DNA of 40,379 nt from Methanobrevibacter sp. (GCA_016838945.1 JADLKP010000003.1:1-40379); one strand, 5' to 3'. Shown: positions 25,707 through 34,960, numbered from the stretch's first letter. Notes: generated from the letters alone by a model not told the origin. Made by a program: numbers and translations.

Positions 25707-26474
25707 ATGATTGGTGTGATATTGGCTGCTGGAATGGGTATAAGATTAATGCCACTTACAAAAGACATTCCAAAGGCTTTACTGAAAATTAACGACATGA
25801 CTTTAGTTGAAAGAATGATTAAAAACTGCATTGATGCAGGAATAAGTAAATTCATAGTAGTTGTAGGATATAACAGAGACAAGGTCATTGATTTATGTCC
25901 TGAATTGGAGGAAAAGTATGACATTGAAATAATGGCCGTCATTAACGAAAAGTATGATGTCACCAACACTTCCGTATCAACTTATCTTGCAAGCAAATAT
26001 ATAGAGGAAAATGATTTGGATGACTTCATTTTAGTTAATGGAGATAATGTAGTTGACCCTGAAATCATAAAAAGATTGGCTAAATCCATCAATACTGGAA
26101 TGATAATCGATAACTTTAAGGAACTGAATGAAGAATCATTTAAATTGATTATTGATGATGAATCCTTCAATGAAGATAAAACAATAGCTAACGGTAAAAT
26201 AAATTCAATTGGAAAAGGACTGGACATCCCATCTTCAACAGGGGAATTTATTGGTGTTTCTAAAGTTAAGGCTGATGATGTTGCAGAATTCAATAGAATT
26301 TTAGAGGGATTGATTGAAGAGGACCCTCAAAATTACTATGATTTTGCATATAAGGATTTAAGTCTTATTAAGACCATTGATTTCGTATTGACAAATGGAC
26401 TCAAATGGACTGAAATAGATGATCACACCGATTGGGAAAATGCCCAATTTCTCGTCAAGGAACTTGAAGGCTAA
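25707..26474 (+). CDS. LicC-like sugar/polyol-phosphate nucleotidyltransferase
   Basis: A 255-residue nucleotidyltransferase of the glucose-1-phosphate thymidylyl/LicC superfamily. It has the NTP-binding LAAGMGIRLMPLTKDIPKALL (6-26; Lys23 contacts the phosphate), NEKYDVTNTSVSTYLA (80-95, close to the choline-phosphate cytidylyltransferase pattern), and the metal-binding NGDNV (111-115; Asp113). Family members make CDP-choline, CDP-inositol-type or other nucleotide-activated groups. Its place between a TagF fusion and a TagB-like gene suggests it makes the CDP-linked donor used by them, or a phosphocholine-like decoration. It is not TagD-type (no HIGH-like motif). The ATG follows AAGAGGAATAAA. 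Confidence 0.83.
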   Translation: MIGVILAAGMGIRLMPLTKDIPKALLKINDMTLVERMIKNCIDAGISKFIVVVGYNRDKVIDLCPELEEKYDIEIMAVINEKYDVTNTSVSTYLASKYIEENDLDDFILVNGDNVVDPEIIKRLAKSINTGMIIDNFKELNEESFKLIIDDESFNEDKTIANGKINSIGKGLDIPSSTGEFIGVSKVKADDVAEFNRILEGLIEEDPQNYYDFAYKDLSLIKTIDFVLTNGLKWTEIDDHTDWENAQFLVKELEG

Positions 26475-26516
26475 TCGATATTGAAAAATATCCAAATAAT
26501 CCAAAAAGGTAGAAAT

Positions 26517-27596
26517 ATGATAAAAAACATTGACGGCAGAGACAGAATATTCTATCTAGATGAAGTTAGGGCTTTGGCCATCATATTGGTTATATTATGC
26601 CATATAATAAGAGAATTTTGCCAAATTCGTCCATCAGGATCATTAGGTTGGTTATCTGTAGGAGTATTTATTGATTTGGGAGTTATGGGAGTTCCATTGT
26701 TTTTAATGATAAGCGGTTCACTGCTATTGAACAGAGAATATGACCTGCCAGACTTCCTAAAGAGAAGATTTACAAGAATTTTGATTCCATTCATATTTTG
26801 GGCCTTGCTTCTTCCTGTCTATAAAATGATAGTCAACAACGATCCAACACCTTATCTGACATTGTTCCTTGACAGACAGTACTGGTTCATTTATATGTTG
26901 ATAGGGGTTTATTTGTTCCTGCCTATAATCAACTCATTTATCAGAGAATATAAAATGAAAGGAGTTGAATATTTACTGGTATTGTGGCTAATCACCATTA
27001 CTTTGAATACATTCGGATTATACCCATTCCATGCATTGGAATTAAGCTATTTCGCAGGTTATGTAGGATTTGTCATACTGGGTTATTATTTAACCAATAA
27101 GGAATTCAAATTAAGTGACAAGCATATGATATGGCTAGGCCTGATATTGTTTATAGTCTTTACGCTCATAAATTTACACTTTACCCTAACCCATTACAAA
27201 ATTGGAACTTTCAGTGCTGGTGCATTGAAATACTATCACTATGAAACCCTTGTTGTTGCACTTCAAGCAACCGGCGTATTCCTGATGATTGAATACTATG
27301 CCAAATATTGTTCAAAACATAAAGGCACTTTCAGAAACAAGATCTATTCATTTTTCAAGGATACATTCATGTCTAAAATAATATATTCATTAAGCATCTG
27401 CAGCTATGGTATGTATCTGGTCCACTATTTCGTAATCTATGGAATAAGATGGGTAAGCAACAACATATTCCCTATTTACAGTGCAAAACCTGTCATAATG
27501 CCTTTGGTATGGATTGTAGTTGTATTCTTCAGTTGGCTTATAATATATGTTTTAAGTAAAATCCCTTATTTAAAAGGAATAAGTGGTGCACATTAA
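26517..27596 (+). CDS. Acyltransferase family 3 membrane protein
   Basis: A 359-residue polytopic membrane protein of the Acyl_transf_3 (OafA/WecH) family, which transfers acetyl or other acyl groups to surface sugars. The N-terminus has the family motif YLDEVRALAIILVILCH (helix 1, with the conserved Arg and His), then GVPLFLMISGSLLL, RRFTRILIPFIFW and WFIYMLIGVYLFLP, with about ten hydrophobic helices, and the end reads LSKIPYLKGISGAH. The ATG is preceded by AAAAAGGTAGAAAT; an in-frame TTG at 26481 lacks a good site. It begins 42 bp after the nucleotidyltransferase gene. It probably acylates the polymer made by this cluster, rather as teichoic acids are decorated in bacteria; acyl group unknown. 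Confidence 0.88.
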   Translation: MIKNIDGRDRIFYLDEVRALAIILVILCHIIREFCQIRPSGSLGWLSVGVFIDLGVMGVPLFLMISGSLLLNREYDLPDFLKRRFTRILIPFIFWALLLPVYKMIVNNDPTPYLTLFLDRQYWFIYMLIGVYLFLPIINSFIREYKMKGVEYLLVLWLITITLNTFGLYPFHALELSYFAGYVGFVILGYYLTNKEFKLSDKHMIWLGLILFIVFTLINLHFTLTHYKIGTFSAGALKYYHYETLVVALQATGVFLMIEYYAKYCSKHKGTFRNKIYSFFKDTFMSKIIYSLSICSYGMYLVHYFVIYGIRWVSNNIFPIYSAKPVIMPLVWIVVVFFSWLIIYVLSKIPYLKGISGAH

Positions 27597-27704
27597 TAAA
27601 TTAAAAAAGTATTAAATATTTGACCAGACCGAGAAAAATAAACTAAAAAATTATTTGAATCTGATTAAAATTCAGAAAAATTTATTAAAAAAAGAGAGGA
27701 TAGA

Positions 27705-28925
27705 ATGGATAAGAAAACTTTAATCAAAGACTTAAAATACATAATACTAACTTGTGCCAAATATAGTGCACGAGCATTATACTACATAGGAACTCATGTT
27801 CTTAGTCCAAAAGACAATATTATCCTCTTTGAATCTAGTAATGGCCGTAATTATACTGGAAATCCGAGATATGTTTATGAAGAAATCCTAAATCAAGGCT
27901 TAGAGAATGAACTTAAGTGTGTATGGGTCTTCATGCATCCGGAAAAACAAAAAATACCTGGAAATGGAATCAAGGTTAAAAGATCCTATTTCAAGTTTTT
28001 ATACTATGCTATTGTAAGTGGTGCCTGGGTATTTGATTCCAGACACCTTTACTATCTCAAGAAAAATAAGAAGACAAAATACATTCAAACATGGCACGGC
28101 ACTCCTCTTAAGAAACTGGGACTTGATATGGATTACATAGACATGAGTGGAAACCAGAACATTGAAAAGTACCATGATGAATTTATTAAAAACAGTGCCG
28201 ACTGGCAATATCTGATTTCACAAAATAGCTATTCAAGCGAGATATTCAAAAGGGCATTTGCCTTTAATGGAGAAATGCTTGAAATCGGATACCCCCGCAA
28301 TGACATTTTGATAAATAACAACAATGCAGATCATATAGATAAAATCAAAAGCAAATTCAATGTTCCAAAGGACAAGAAACTAATTCTTTATGCGCCAACT
28401 TGGAGAGACAATGAATACTATCAAAAGGGAGAATATAAGTTTGCAACCGAAATGGATTTCGATGCCATGAAAGAGGCATTATCCGATGAATATGCCCTTT
28501 TCGTTAAATATCACTATCTTGTCAAGGAAAACATAGACTGGAAAAAATATGATGACTTTATAATAGAATGTGATGCAGAGTGGGACATTCAGGAACTGTA
28601 TTTGATTTCCGATGTTTTAATTACAGACTATTCCTCTGTAATGTTTGACTATGCCATACTTAGAAGGCCTATGATGTTTTTCGCATATGACTTGGAGCAT
28701 TACAAAGACAGCTTGAGGGATTTCTATTTCGATATGTTTGAAGAGGTTCCAGGACCTATTGTTAAAAGTACAGAAAAACTCATTGAAGAAATCAAAAAAC
28801 TAAAAGTGGATGATTATGAACTAAAATATGGTCAAAAGTATGATGATTTCCAAAAAAAGTATAATGAATTTGATAAGGGAATAGCATCTAAAACCATAAT
28901 TGAGTTAATAAGAAATAGAAATTAA
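27705..28925 (+). CDS. TagB/TagF-like CDP-glycerol (polyol phosphate) glycerophosphotransferase
   Basis: A 406-residue single-domain polyol-phosphate transferase. It has the short N-terminal amphipathic region typical of these peripheral membrane enzymes, then VFDSRH, TWHGTPLKKLG with catalytic-type His131, SQNSYSSEIFKRAF, GYPRND, LYAPTWRDNEY, FVKYHYLV and ITDYSSVMFDYAILRRP (Thr307 onward). In Gram-positive bacteria TagB adds the first glycerol-phosphate and TagF/TarL extend the chain; length and simple architecture fit either a primase or a polymerase. The ATG follows AGAGAGGATAGA. It lies 108 bp after the acyltransferase gene in the same direction. Confidence 0.92.
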   Translation: MDKKTLIKDLKYIILTCAKYSARALYYIGTHVLSPKDNIILFESSNGRNYTGNPRYVYEEILNQGLENELKCVWVFMHPEKQKIPGNGIKVKRSYFKFLYYAIVSGAWVFDSRHLYYLKKNKKTKYIQTWHGTPLKKLGLDMDYIDMSGNQNIEKYHDEFIKNSADWQYLISQNSYSSEIFKRAFAFNGEMLEIGYPRNDILINNNNADHIDKIKSKFNVPKDKKLILYAPTWRDNEYYQKGEYKFATEMDFDAMKEALSDEYALFVKYHYLVKENIDWKKYDDFIIECDAEWDIQELYLISDVLITDYSSVMFDYAILRRPMMFFAYDLEHYKDSLRDFYFDMFEEVPGPIVKSTEKLIEEIKKLKVDDYELKYGQKYDDFQKKYNEFDKGIASKTIIELIRNRN

Positions 28926-29013
28926 TGCTTTATATCAAATCAAGGAAAAAAGAAAGAAAATAATGATTAAAAGAATTAATCCGTTAAATAAATAAAATTT
29001 CAGTGATGATAGA

Positions 29014-31194
29014 ATGGATGAAGTGAATTCAATTGATTATAAGGAATATGAATTGGAGAAAGGTTTTTCCGTTAGGAAAAGTAAAGAATATAATGCTCTT
29101 TTTAAAAATGGGAAACCTAATGTTGTATTAAAGGCTAATCAAAATGTCTACAATAGAATATTTGATTTTCAACCTAAGGCCCTATCCATATCCATGAAGG
29201 AAGACAAGGTCATTATAGAGTTTGCCGTTTTAAGCAAAAAATTCCAAAATTATGACTTAAGAAAATACCATGTCAATTTGGGTTACAATAATTACGATTT
29301 TACAAAAAAATCCGAAAACAGATACCTGGTGGAAATACCATACAACAGCATAAACATTTCTGGCCGTTCCGCTGGAGTATATATTGAATACATTGATGAA
29401 AATGGATTCAGCTATAAAAAGAAATTCCTTTCTATGAGAAGTACCTATAAGAGGGGGAAAAACAAGCTTTTCAAAAAGTTAGGCATTTACGATGAACGTA
29501 GAGACCATAACCTATATTACAGTGATTTGATCTACTTTGAAAACCACAGCATATTCCTGTATGAAACCTGGAAGGGATTTTTATCATTGGCATATAGGGA
29601 AATAAATGTGACAGATGATATTGAAGAGCAAAAAAAGATAAGGTCAGCTTATAAGGAATATATGGCCGATTCAAAGAAAGGAAAAAACACTCCTTCAATA
29701 TTGCTATATGAAAAGTTTTGCGGAAAATACGAAGAAAGTGCCAAATATGTTTATGAAAGATTGATAGACGATGGCTGGGAAAACGTCTATTTTATACTCA
29801 GTAAAGACAGCGAATTTCAAAATAAAGTTCCTGAAAAGTATAGGAAGAACCTGATTGAAAAATATTCCAAAAAACATTACTATGAGTACTTTAATGCTAA
29901 GGCATTCATTACTACAGAATCAATAAACCATGTGATTGACTTGACAACATATAATGCATTGACACGTAAAAGGCAGTACTGGAAAGATTATTACTACATC
30001 TTCCTACAGCATGGAGTCATGTATGCCTATTCCTTGAAAGGTAGATGGGACTTTGAAAAAGGTGGAGGATTCGGTGATAATTCTTATGTGGTTGTTTCCT
30101 CTGAAACTGAGGCGAATCATTTTATAGAGGATGGAAATTTCGATAGGGAAGATTTGATTAAATGCGGACTTCCAAAATTCGACCATTCCATACAAAATGA
30201 AGATGCAGATAAGATCCTCATCATGCCAACCTCAAGAAACTTCGAATATTCAACCATAAGAGATGACACTCTAAACTCAACATACTATAATTTTTCAAAA
30301 AACATCATAGAAAGTGTGCCTGATGATTTAAAAGATAAGATAGTGTTCATTCCTCACCCTTTAGTGAATGCAATCTTTGGAGAAACCGATTTGGACAAAT
30401 ATATGCCAGCCGAATACAGTTATGATGAATTATTAAAAAATACCCGTTTGCTAATAACAGATTACTCCTCAATCTCATACGATGCATTCTATAGAGGAGC
30501 CAATGTAATTTTCGCTTGGATGGAAAAGGAAATGTGTCTTGAAAATCTAGGTATAGATTTAAAATTAAATGAGGATAATTCTTTTGCAGACATCGCATAT
30601 GATTATGAAAGCCTGACTGAATTGATTTCAGATAATTATTATGGAATTCATAGCCAGGAAAACATTGAAAAGTACAAGGATATAGTTGAATTCCATGATG
30701 GAAAGAATACCGAAAGATTCATAGGATATGTTTATGATACAAACATATTCAGCGAAAGGGCTGGAAAACATGACATCAACGATGCAATAGTGGAAGGAGT
30801 TGAAGATCGCCCATATACCGGTAAAGCAATAGGAATTCCAAAGATTAAAGTAAGCTTTGATGGTAAAAAACTTATTAAAGGCCTTGATTTTGAAGTAAAA
30901 TATCATGACAACCTATCCATTGGTACTGCCAAGTGCGAAATAAAGGGACTGGGCATATACCATGGAACCAAATTCGTTAATTTTGAAATCAAGAAAAACA
31001 TAAAGAAAACCAAAACAAAACTTGATGAAGACCATTTAACCGTTAAGGATGGAGATAAAATACTTATAGAAGGAGAGGATTACTCTATTGAAAAGATAGA
31101 TTATAGTAGCGTAGGGTTGAAAAAAATAGCTATTAACGGTATGGGAGAATATATCGGCCAAAAGGGTATCCTAATCGATGTATCAAAAAATTAA
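29014..31194 (+). CDS. TagF-like polyol-phosphate transferase with C-terminal Ig-like repeats
   Basis: A 726-residue protein in three parts. Residues 1-215 are a beta-rich region of unknown fold. The catalytic part (about 225-590) has LQHGVMYAYS with His333, GLPKFD, IMPTSRNFEY, FIPHPLV and LITDYSSISYDAFYRG, matching CDP-glycerol glycerophosphotransferases. Residues about 598-662 and 664-726 are two repeats of the kind seen in bacterial cell-surface proteins (PYTGKAI, KGLDFEVKYHDN, GTAKCEIKGLGIYHG); the second is degenerate. Such repeats are normally extracellular, so their place on a cytosolic-side transferase is odd. No signal peptide or transmembrane helix is present. The ATG follows GTGATGATAGA. 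It probably extends or branches the same polymer. Confidence 0.88.
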   Translation: MDEVNSIDYKEYELEKGFSVRKSKEYNALFKNGKPNVVLKANQNVYNRIFDFQPKALSISMKEDKVIIEFAVLSKKFQNYDLRKYHVNLGYNNYDFTKKSENRYLVEIPYNSINISGRSAGVYIEYIDENGFSYKKKFLSMRSTYKRGKNKLFKKLGIYDERRDHNLYYSDLIYFENHSIFLYETWKGFLSLAYREINVTDDIEEQKKIRSAYKEYMADSKKGKNTPSILLYEKFCGKYEESAKYVYERLIDDGWENVYFILSKDSEFQNKVPEKYRKNLIEKYSKKHYYEYFNAKAFITTESINHVIDLTTYNALTRKRQYWKDYYYIFLQHGVMYAYSLKGRWDFEKGGGFGDNSYVVVSSETEANHFIEDGNFDREDLIKCGLPKFDHSIQNEDADKILIMPTSRNFEYSTIRDDTLNSTYYNFSKNIIESVPDDLKDKIVFIPHPLVNAIFGETDLDKYMPAEYSYDELLKNTRLLITDYSSISYDAFYRGANVIFAWMEKEMCLENLGIDLKLNEDNSFADIAYDYESLTELISDNYYGIHSQENIEKYKDIVEFHDGKNTERFIGYVYDTNIFSERAGKHDINDAIVEGVEDRPYTGKAIGIPKIKVSFDGKKLIKGLDFEVKYHDNLSIGTAKCEIKGLGIYHGTKFVNFEIKKNIKKTKTKLDEDHLTVKDGDKILIEGEDYSIEKIDYSSVGLKKIAINGMGEYIGQKGILIDVSKN

Positions 31195-31210
31195 TAAAAA
31201 AAATAGAAAA

Positions 31211-31307
31211 AAAATGAAAAAACTAATAAAATAAATGTAAAAAAATAGAAAAAATCCTAAAAAAAATGAAAAAACTAATAAAATAAATGTAAAAAAATAG
31301 AAAAAAA
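31211..31307. repeat. Tandem duplication, 52-bp A-rich unit
   Basis: Two copies sharing ATGAAAAAACTAATAAAATA begin at 31214 and 31266. They fill the gap between the Ig-bearing transferase and the second acyltransferase gene. Confidence 0.88.
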
Positions 31308-31361
31308 TATGTAGGACAACACCCAATAAAAAATAACAATTAAAAACACTTATGGAATAAC

Positions 31362-32507
31362 ATGAATAAAAAGAGGATTTTCTATTATGATGCTTTGAGA
31401 GCTTTGGCAATATTTGGGATTATAACATGCCATATGACTGCCAATTTCATCACAAAAATTAATGTTATTTCCATATATAATTTTGATTGGGTCTTTTTGT
31501 TAACTTTAAATCAATTAAGGCAATTTTGCATCCCAATCTTTGTTATGATAAGTGATGCCTTGCTGGTCAATAAAGATTATTCCTTATCAAACTTCATAAA
31601 GAAGAAATTCAATAGAATCTTTATACCTTATATCTTCTGGGCAATTGTTCTGGTCCTTTTCTCATACATACTGATTAATTTGGGCATTAATGCAAACGTG
31701 ATTGACTCCTTCTCAATGGAATATGTCATTAAATCAATATTGGGATTTACCAAAGGATTCCAAAAGGGACGTATCTTTTGGTTCATATGGATGATTTTAA
31801 CTGTATATCTAATCTTGTTTATAATGAATAAGATATTGAAGCCTTTTGAAGAGGAAAAGAAGAAAAAAATAATCGATCTGTTGGTATTCATTTTCACCAT
31901 ATACTGCTTAATTGTCATACCATTCGATTTAATCAACTTAAGTCCTTACAAATCATTCGTGTATTATTATATATCTTTCGCAGGATATGGAATATTGGGT
32001 TACTACTTGGCAAAGACCGACTTTACGAATATAGGTAAACTAAAACTCAGCAACAAAACAGTGCTTTTGGTTTCTTCAGTTTTGTTTATATTGTCATTCA
32101 TCTATTTCCTAATAGATTTGACTAATTTAAGCATTGCATCAAATGAAATTTCAAGTGTAAACTATTTTACTTTTATAACACTATTACTCTCATCAAGCAT
32201 ATTCCTGTCATTCAGGTATTTTGAAGAAGCCAATGAGGATGATGAGGATTCCCTCTTTATGAAAATTAAGAATGGAAAATTAGGCATGCTGATTAATTCC
32301 CTAAGTAAATGCAGTTTTGGAATTTATTTTGTCCATCCCTTGGTTTACATATTCTATAAGGACATAGTGTTTGGTTCAATAGACATATTGAAACATAACC
32401 CTATAAAATGGTCTTCCCTGATGATAGTTTTGGTCCTGTTTACAAGTTGGGGAATAATTTGGATCATGAGCAAAATACCTTATCTTGAAAAGGTATCAGG
32501 TGCATGA
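31362..32507 (+). CDS. Second acyltransferase family 3 membrane protein
   Basis: A 381-residue paralogue of the acyltransferase at 26517. It shares YYDALRALAIFGIITCH at the N-terminus, KKKFNRIFIPYIFW, FWFIWMILTVYLI, the FGIYFVHPLVY helix near the end and the closing MSKIPYLEKVSGA. About ten hydrophobic helices are visible. Where its paralogue has MISGSLLL, this protein has MISDALLV, an unusual change of a conserved Gly. It is the last gene of the rightward group and its stop is 8 bp from that of the convergent amrS gene. A role in acylating the surface polymer is inferred from position; a distinct acceptor from its paralogue is likely. Confidence 0.87.
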   Translation: MNKKRIFYYDALRALAIFGIITCHMTANFITKINVISIYNFDWVFLLTLNQLRQFCIPIFVMISDALLVNKDYSLSNFIKKKFNRIFIPYIFWAIVLVLFSYILINLGINANVIDSFSMEYVIKSILGFTKGFQKGRIFWFIWMILTVYLILFIMNKILKPFEEEKKKKIIDLLVFIFTIYCLIVIPFDLINLSPYKSFVYYYISFAGYGILGYYLAKTDFTNIGKLKLSNKTVLLVSSVLFILSFIYFLIDLTNLSIASNEISSVNYFTFITLLLSSSIFLSFRYFEEANEDDEDSLFMKIKNGKLGMLINSLSKCSFGIYFVHPLVYIFYKDIVFGSIDILKHNPIKWSSLMIVLVLFTSWGIIWIMSKIPYLEKVSGA

Positions 32508-32515
32508 GAAAAAGG

Positions 32516-33535
32516 CTATCTTAAAACGAAATTCAGTTTATGGCCACAATTGCTACAATGGCCATCCCTTATTCTATTTTTATCACTGTTGCAATACCTC
32601 TCTCTAGCTATCAATAGCTCACCGCAGTTAGGGCAATAGGTATTGTTGTCCGCTGGCATATTGCCCAAATAGACATATTCCACTCCCATGTCAATAGCTA
32701 TTTCCTTTGCCCTAATCAAGTAGTCAATATCAGTTGGGCTTTTGTCATTCATCTTATGCATTGGGAAGAATCTTGAAAAGTGAAGAGGAACTTCAGGACC
32801 CAACTCTTCTAAAATAAAATTGCAGATTGACCTGATATGACCTTCATCAGTGTTCAAGTCATTGATGAGAAGAGTTGTTATCTCCAGATGGGAACCGCTT
32901 TCATAGATTGCCTTGAGGTTGTCAAGCACGATATCCAACTTGCCGCCGCATATTTTCCTATAGAGATCATCACTCATGAACTTCAAGTCTATATTGAATG
33001 CATCAATGAAATTCAATGTTTCAGCCAATGACTCCTCACTCATATAGCCATTGCTGATGTATACATTCCTGAGATTTTTCTTGCGTGAAATCAAAGAAGT
33101 TTCTCGGGCGAAGTCAAAGTATAGCGTAGGTTCATTATATGTCCAAGAAATCGATAGGCAATTGTCATTAATGGCATTTTTAACGATGGTTTCTGGCAGT
33201 ATTTTACTTGAGTTGTATTCTTCATAAGAATTCATAGATAGCATATAGTTCTGACAGTTCAAACAAGAGAAGTTACACCCAAAACCACCAATCGAGTATG
33301 TTGATGACCCTGGCAAAAAGTGATAGAGAGGCTTCTTTTCTATAGGGTCTATGTGAGAAGAAGCTATTCTTCGATAATTAAGTGAAAATAATTTACCATC
33401 TATGTTCTTTTGAGTGTTGCAGAATCCTAAATCATCTTCAGCTATTTTACACTCTCTTCCACATAGATTGCATTGAACCAGTTTTTTGTCCTCATTCTTT
33501 TGATATAATTTTGTGTAAAAACTTGATTCTTTCAT
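32516..33535 (-). CDS. amrS: AmmeMemoRadiSam system radical SAM enzyme
   Basis: A 339-residue radical SAM protein of the AmrS family, widespread in archaea, whose partners in other genomes are the AmrA and AmrB families; the physiological reaction is not settled. The N-terminus has a Cys-rich CNLCGRECKI...GFC region. The cluster-binding motif is CNFSCLNC (CxxxCxxC), followed by SWTYNEPTLYFDF, NIDLKFMSD and HFSRFFPMHKM, all characteristic of this family. The C-terminus is a zinc ribbon (CPNCG and CSNCG). The start was placed at the ATG after TTGGAGTGTTTTTT; an in-frame ATG 21 bases upstream overlaps this site. No amrA or amrB lies nearby. thiL is 59 bp upstream in the same direction. Confidence 0.93.
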   Translation of the reverse strand: MKESSFYTKLYQKNEDKKLVQCNLCGRECKIAEDDLGFCNTQKNIDGKLFSLNYRRIASSHIDPIEKKPLYHFLPGSSTYSIGGFGCNFSCLNCQNYMLSMNSYEEYNSSKILPETIVKNAINDNCLSISWTYNEPTLYFDFARETSLISRKKNLRNVYISNGYMSEESLAETLNFIDAFNIDLKFMSDDLYRKICGGKLDIVLDNLKAIYESGSHLEITTLLINDLNTDEGHIRSICNFILEELGPEVPLHFSRFFPMHKMNDKSPTDIDYLIRAKEIAIDMGVEYVYLGNMPADNNTYCPNCGELLIARERYCNSDKNRIRDGHCSNCGHKLNFVLR

Positions 33536-33594
33536 AAAAAACACTCCAATAAGCATTAAATTCTAAAAATCTAAAAGGAAATACAATAAACCAC

Positions 33595-34755
33595 TTATTT
33601 TAGATGCTGGTAACCCTTTGAGCTTATTTTTTCAATTGTGCCATTTGAGAGTACTATTTCAACTGTATTTTTTTCTATGATTTCACCTATTACATAAAAG
33701 TCCAACTCATTTTCCAATTGGTCTTCAAGTTCCCTGTTTATTGTAAATAAAAATTCAAAATCCTCTCCTACATGGAGGAAAAGATCAAGATAATCGAGTC
33801 CTAAGGCATTTGATATTTCCTTGAACTCATCTTCTACAGGCAGCTTGTCTTCATAGATTCTAATTCCTTTTGAATATGAACTGTCTGAATGGGTGCTGAT
33901 TTTCTTATCGCCATTTTCAAATTGATATTGTCTCTTGTCTGAATTCAATATTTCATAGAATTCACTGGCAAGGCCATCTGTAATGTCTGTTGCAGTGATT
34001 CTGTTTTCACCGGTGTTGAGGTCCCTTAGAATATGGCCTTCAACATGCTTCGCTTCTGGCTTCAATGCCTTGAAAAGGGCCATATCACAAAGTGTTGAAT
34101 CAATTTCATAGGCACTATTGATCTTATCTTGAAGGTCAACCATTTCAAAGAGGTTGTTTTTGAGTAGCTGCTTCATGTTCAAGAGCTCAAATCCAAGTGC
34201 TGCTAGACCAAGACCACCTGTCAAGCATACCAAATCCCCTTCCTTGAATCCATATTTCATCAAGACCTTATCCTTATCGACCTCGCCAATGGCTGTGCCT
34301 GAAATAATTATTTCATTTGCCTCGTTTGTATCTCCACCAATCAGCGGAATATGATAATCATCACAGGCCCTGATTACACCGCATATCAAATCATCAAAAT
34401 CATCTAGGAGTGTGTCCTTAGGAATGGCTATGTTCAATAGAAAGCCAATATTGTCTGCACCCATGCTTGCAAGATCGCTTACATTGACTACAACTGATTT
34501 GTATCCCATCTGAAAATAGCTCATTTCAGGTGGAAAATGGCTTGACTGAATCAGCATGTCAGATGATGAGACCAAATAGCTGTTTTCCTTTAGATCTATG
34601 TTTGTAAGTGCAGAATCGTCTCCTATTGATGTGGCAAAACTGGAATCACTATTAAAATCCTCTCCATTGACAGAACAGGTTTTAGACCTTTCTATGATTC
34701 TTTCAATAAGGCCTTTTTCACCAATGCCAGAGACTTTCATTTGGCTTGATTTCAT
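33595..34755 (-). CDS. thiL: Thiamine-monophosphate kinase
   Basis: ThiL phosphorylates thiamine monophosphate to the active cofactor thiamine diphosphate. The PurM-like fold is recognisable: GEKGLIERI near the N-terminus, IGDDSALTN with metal-binding Asp pair, SSDMLIQSSHF, GYKSVVVNVSDLASMGA (family signature), PLIGGDTNEA, ATDITDGLASEF and HVGEDFEFLFT. At 386 residues it is longer than the usual 320-340. Extra sequence lies around 275-310 (ENGDKKISTHSDSSYSKG) and in the middle, as in other Methanobrevibacter-type proteins as far as I recall. No clear ribosome binding site precedes the ATG, so the mRNA may be leaderless or start at Met6. It is probably co-transcribed with amrS. Confidence 0.92.
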   Translation of the reverse strand: MKSSQMKVSGIGEKGLIERIIERSKTCSVNGEDFNSDSSFATSIGDDSALTNIDLKENSYLVSSSDMLIQSSHFPPEMSYFQMGYKSVVVNVSDLASMGADNIGFLLNIAIPKDTLLDDFDDLICGVIRACDDYHIPLIGGDTNEANEIIISGTAIGEVDKDKVLMKYGFKEGDLVCLTGGLGLAALGFELLNMKQLLKNNLFEMVDLQDKINSAYEIDSTLCDMALFKALKPEAKHVEGHILRDLNTGENRITATDITDGLASEFYEILNSDKRQYQFENGDKKISTHSDSSYSKGIRIYEDKLPVEDEFKEISNALGLDYLDLFLHVGEDFEFLFTINRELEDQLENELDFYVIGEIIEKNTVEIVLSNGTIEKISSKGYQHLK

Positions 34756-34913
34756 ATGGGAATATTTGTTTTATTTAATATAAAAAATGTTTTGTAGAAT
34801 AAATCCTGAAATAATAAAAAAAGTTATGCTGAAAAACTTCAAGTATAAGATAATTTAAAAAAAGACATGTGAACTATTTATTGATTGAAAATTTAAAAAT
34901 AGCTAATTAAATT

Positions 34914-34959
34914 TATTAAAAAAAATAAAAAAAGTAAAGAGTTTAAAATTAAACTCTTT
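34914..34959 (-). terminator. Hairpin plus T-tract terminator of the Ig-repeat surface protein gene
   Basis: A perfect 11-bp inverted repeat (arms AAAGAGTTTAA and TTAAACTCTTT, two-base loop, 34936-34959) begins one base after the stop codon. In the leftward direction it is followed by ACTTTTTTTATTTTTTTT. It has the form of a bacterial intrinsic terminator. Confidence 0.75.
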
Positions 34960-34960
34960 T

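Noticed and set aside
13673..32507. Whole region as a pseudomurein synthesis cluster
   Set aside because: No Mur-ligase-like, MraY-like or pseudomurein peptide ligase genes are present here. The gene families point to glycosyl and polyol-phosphate transfer.
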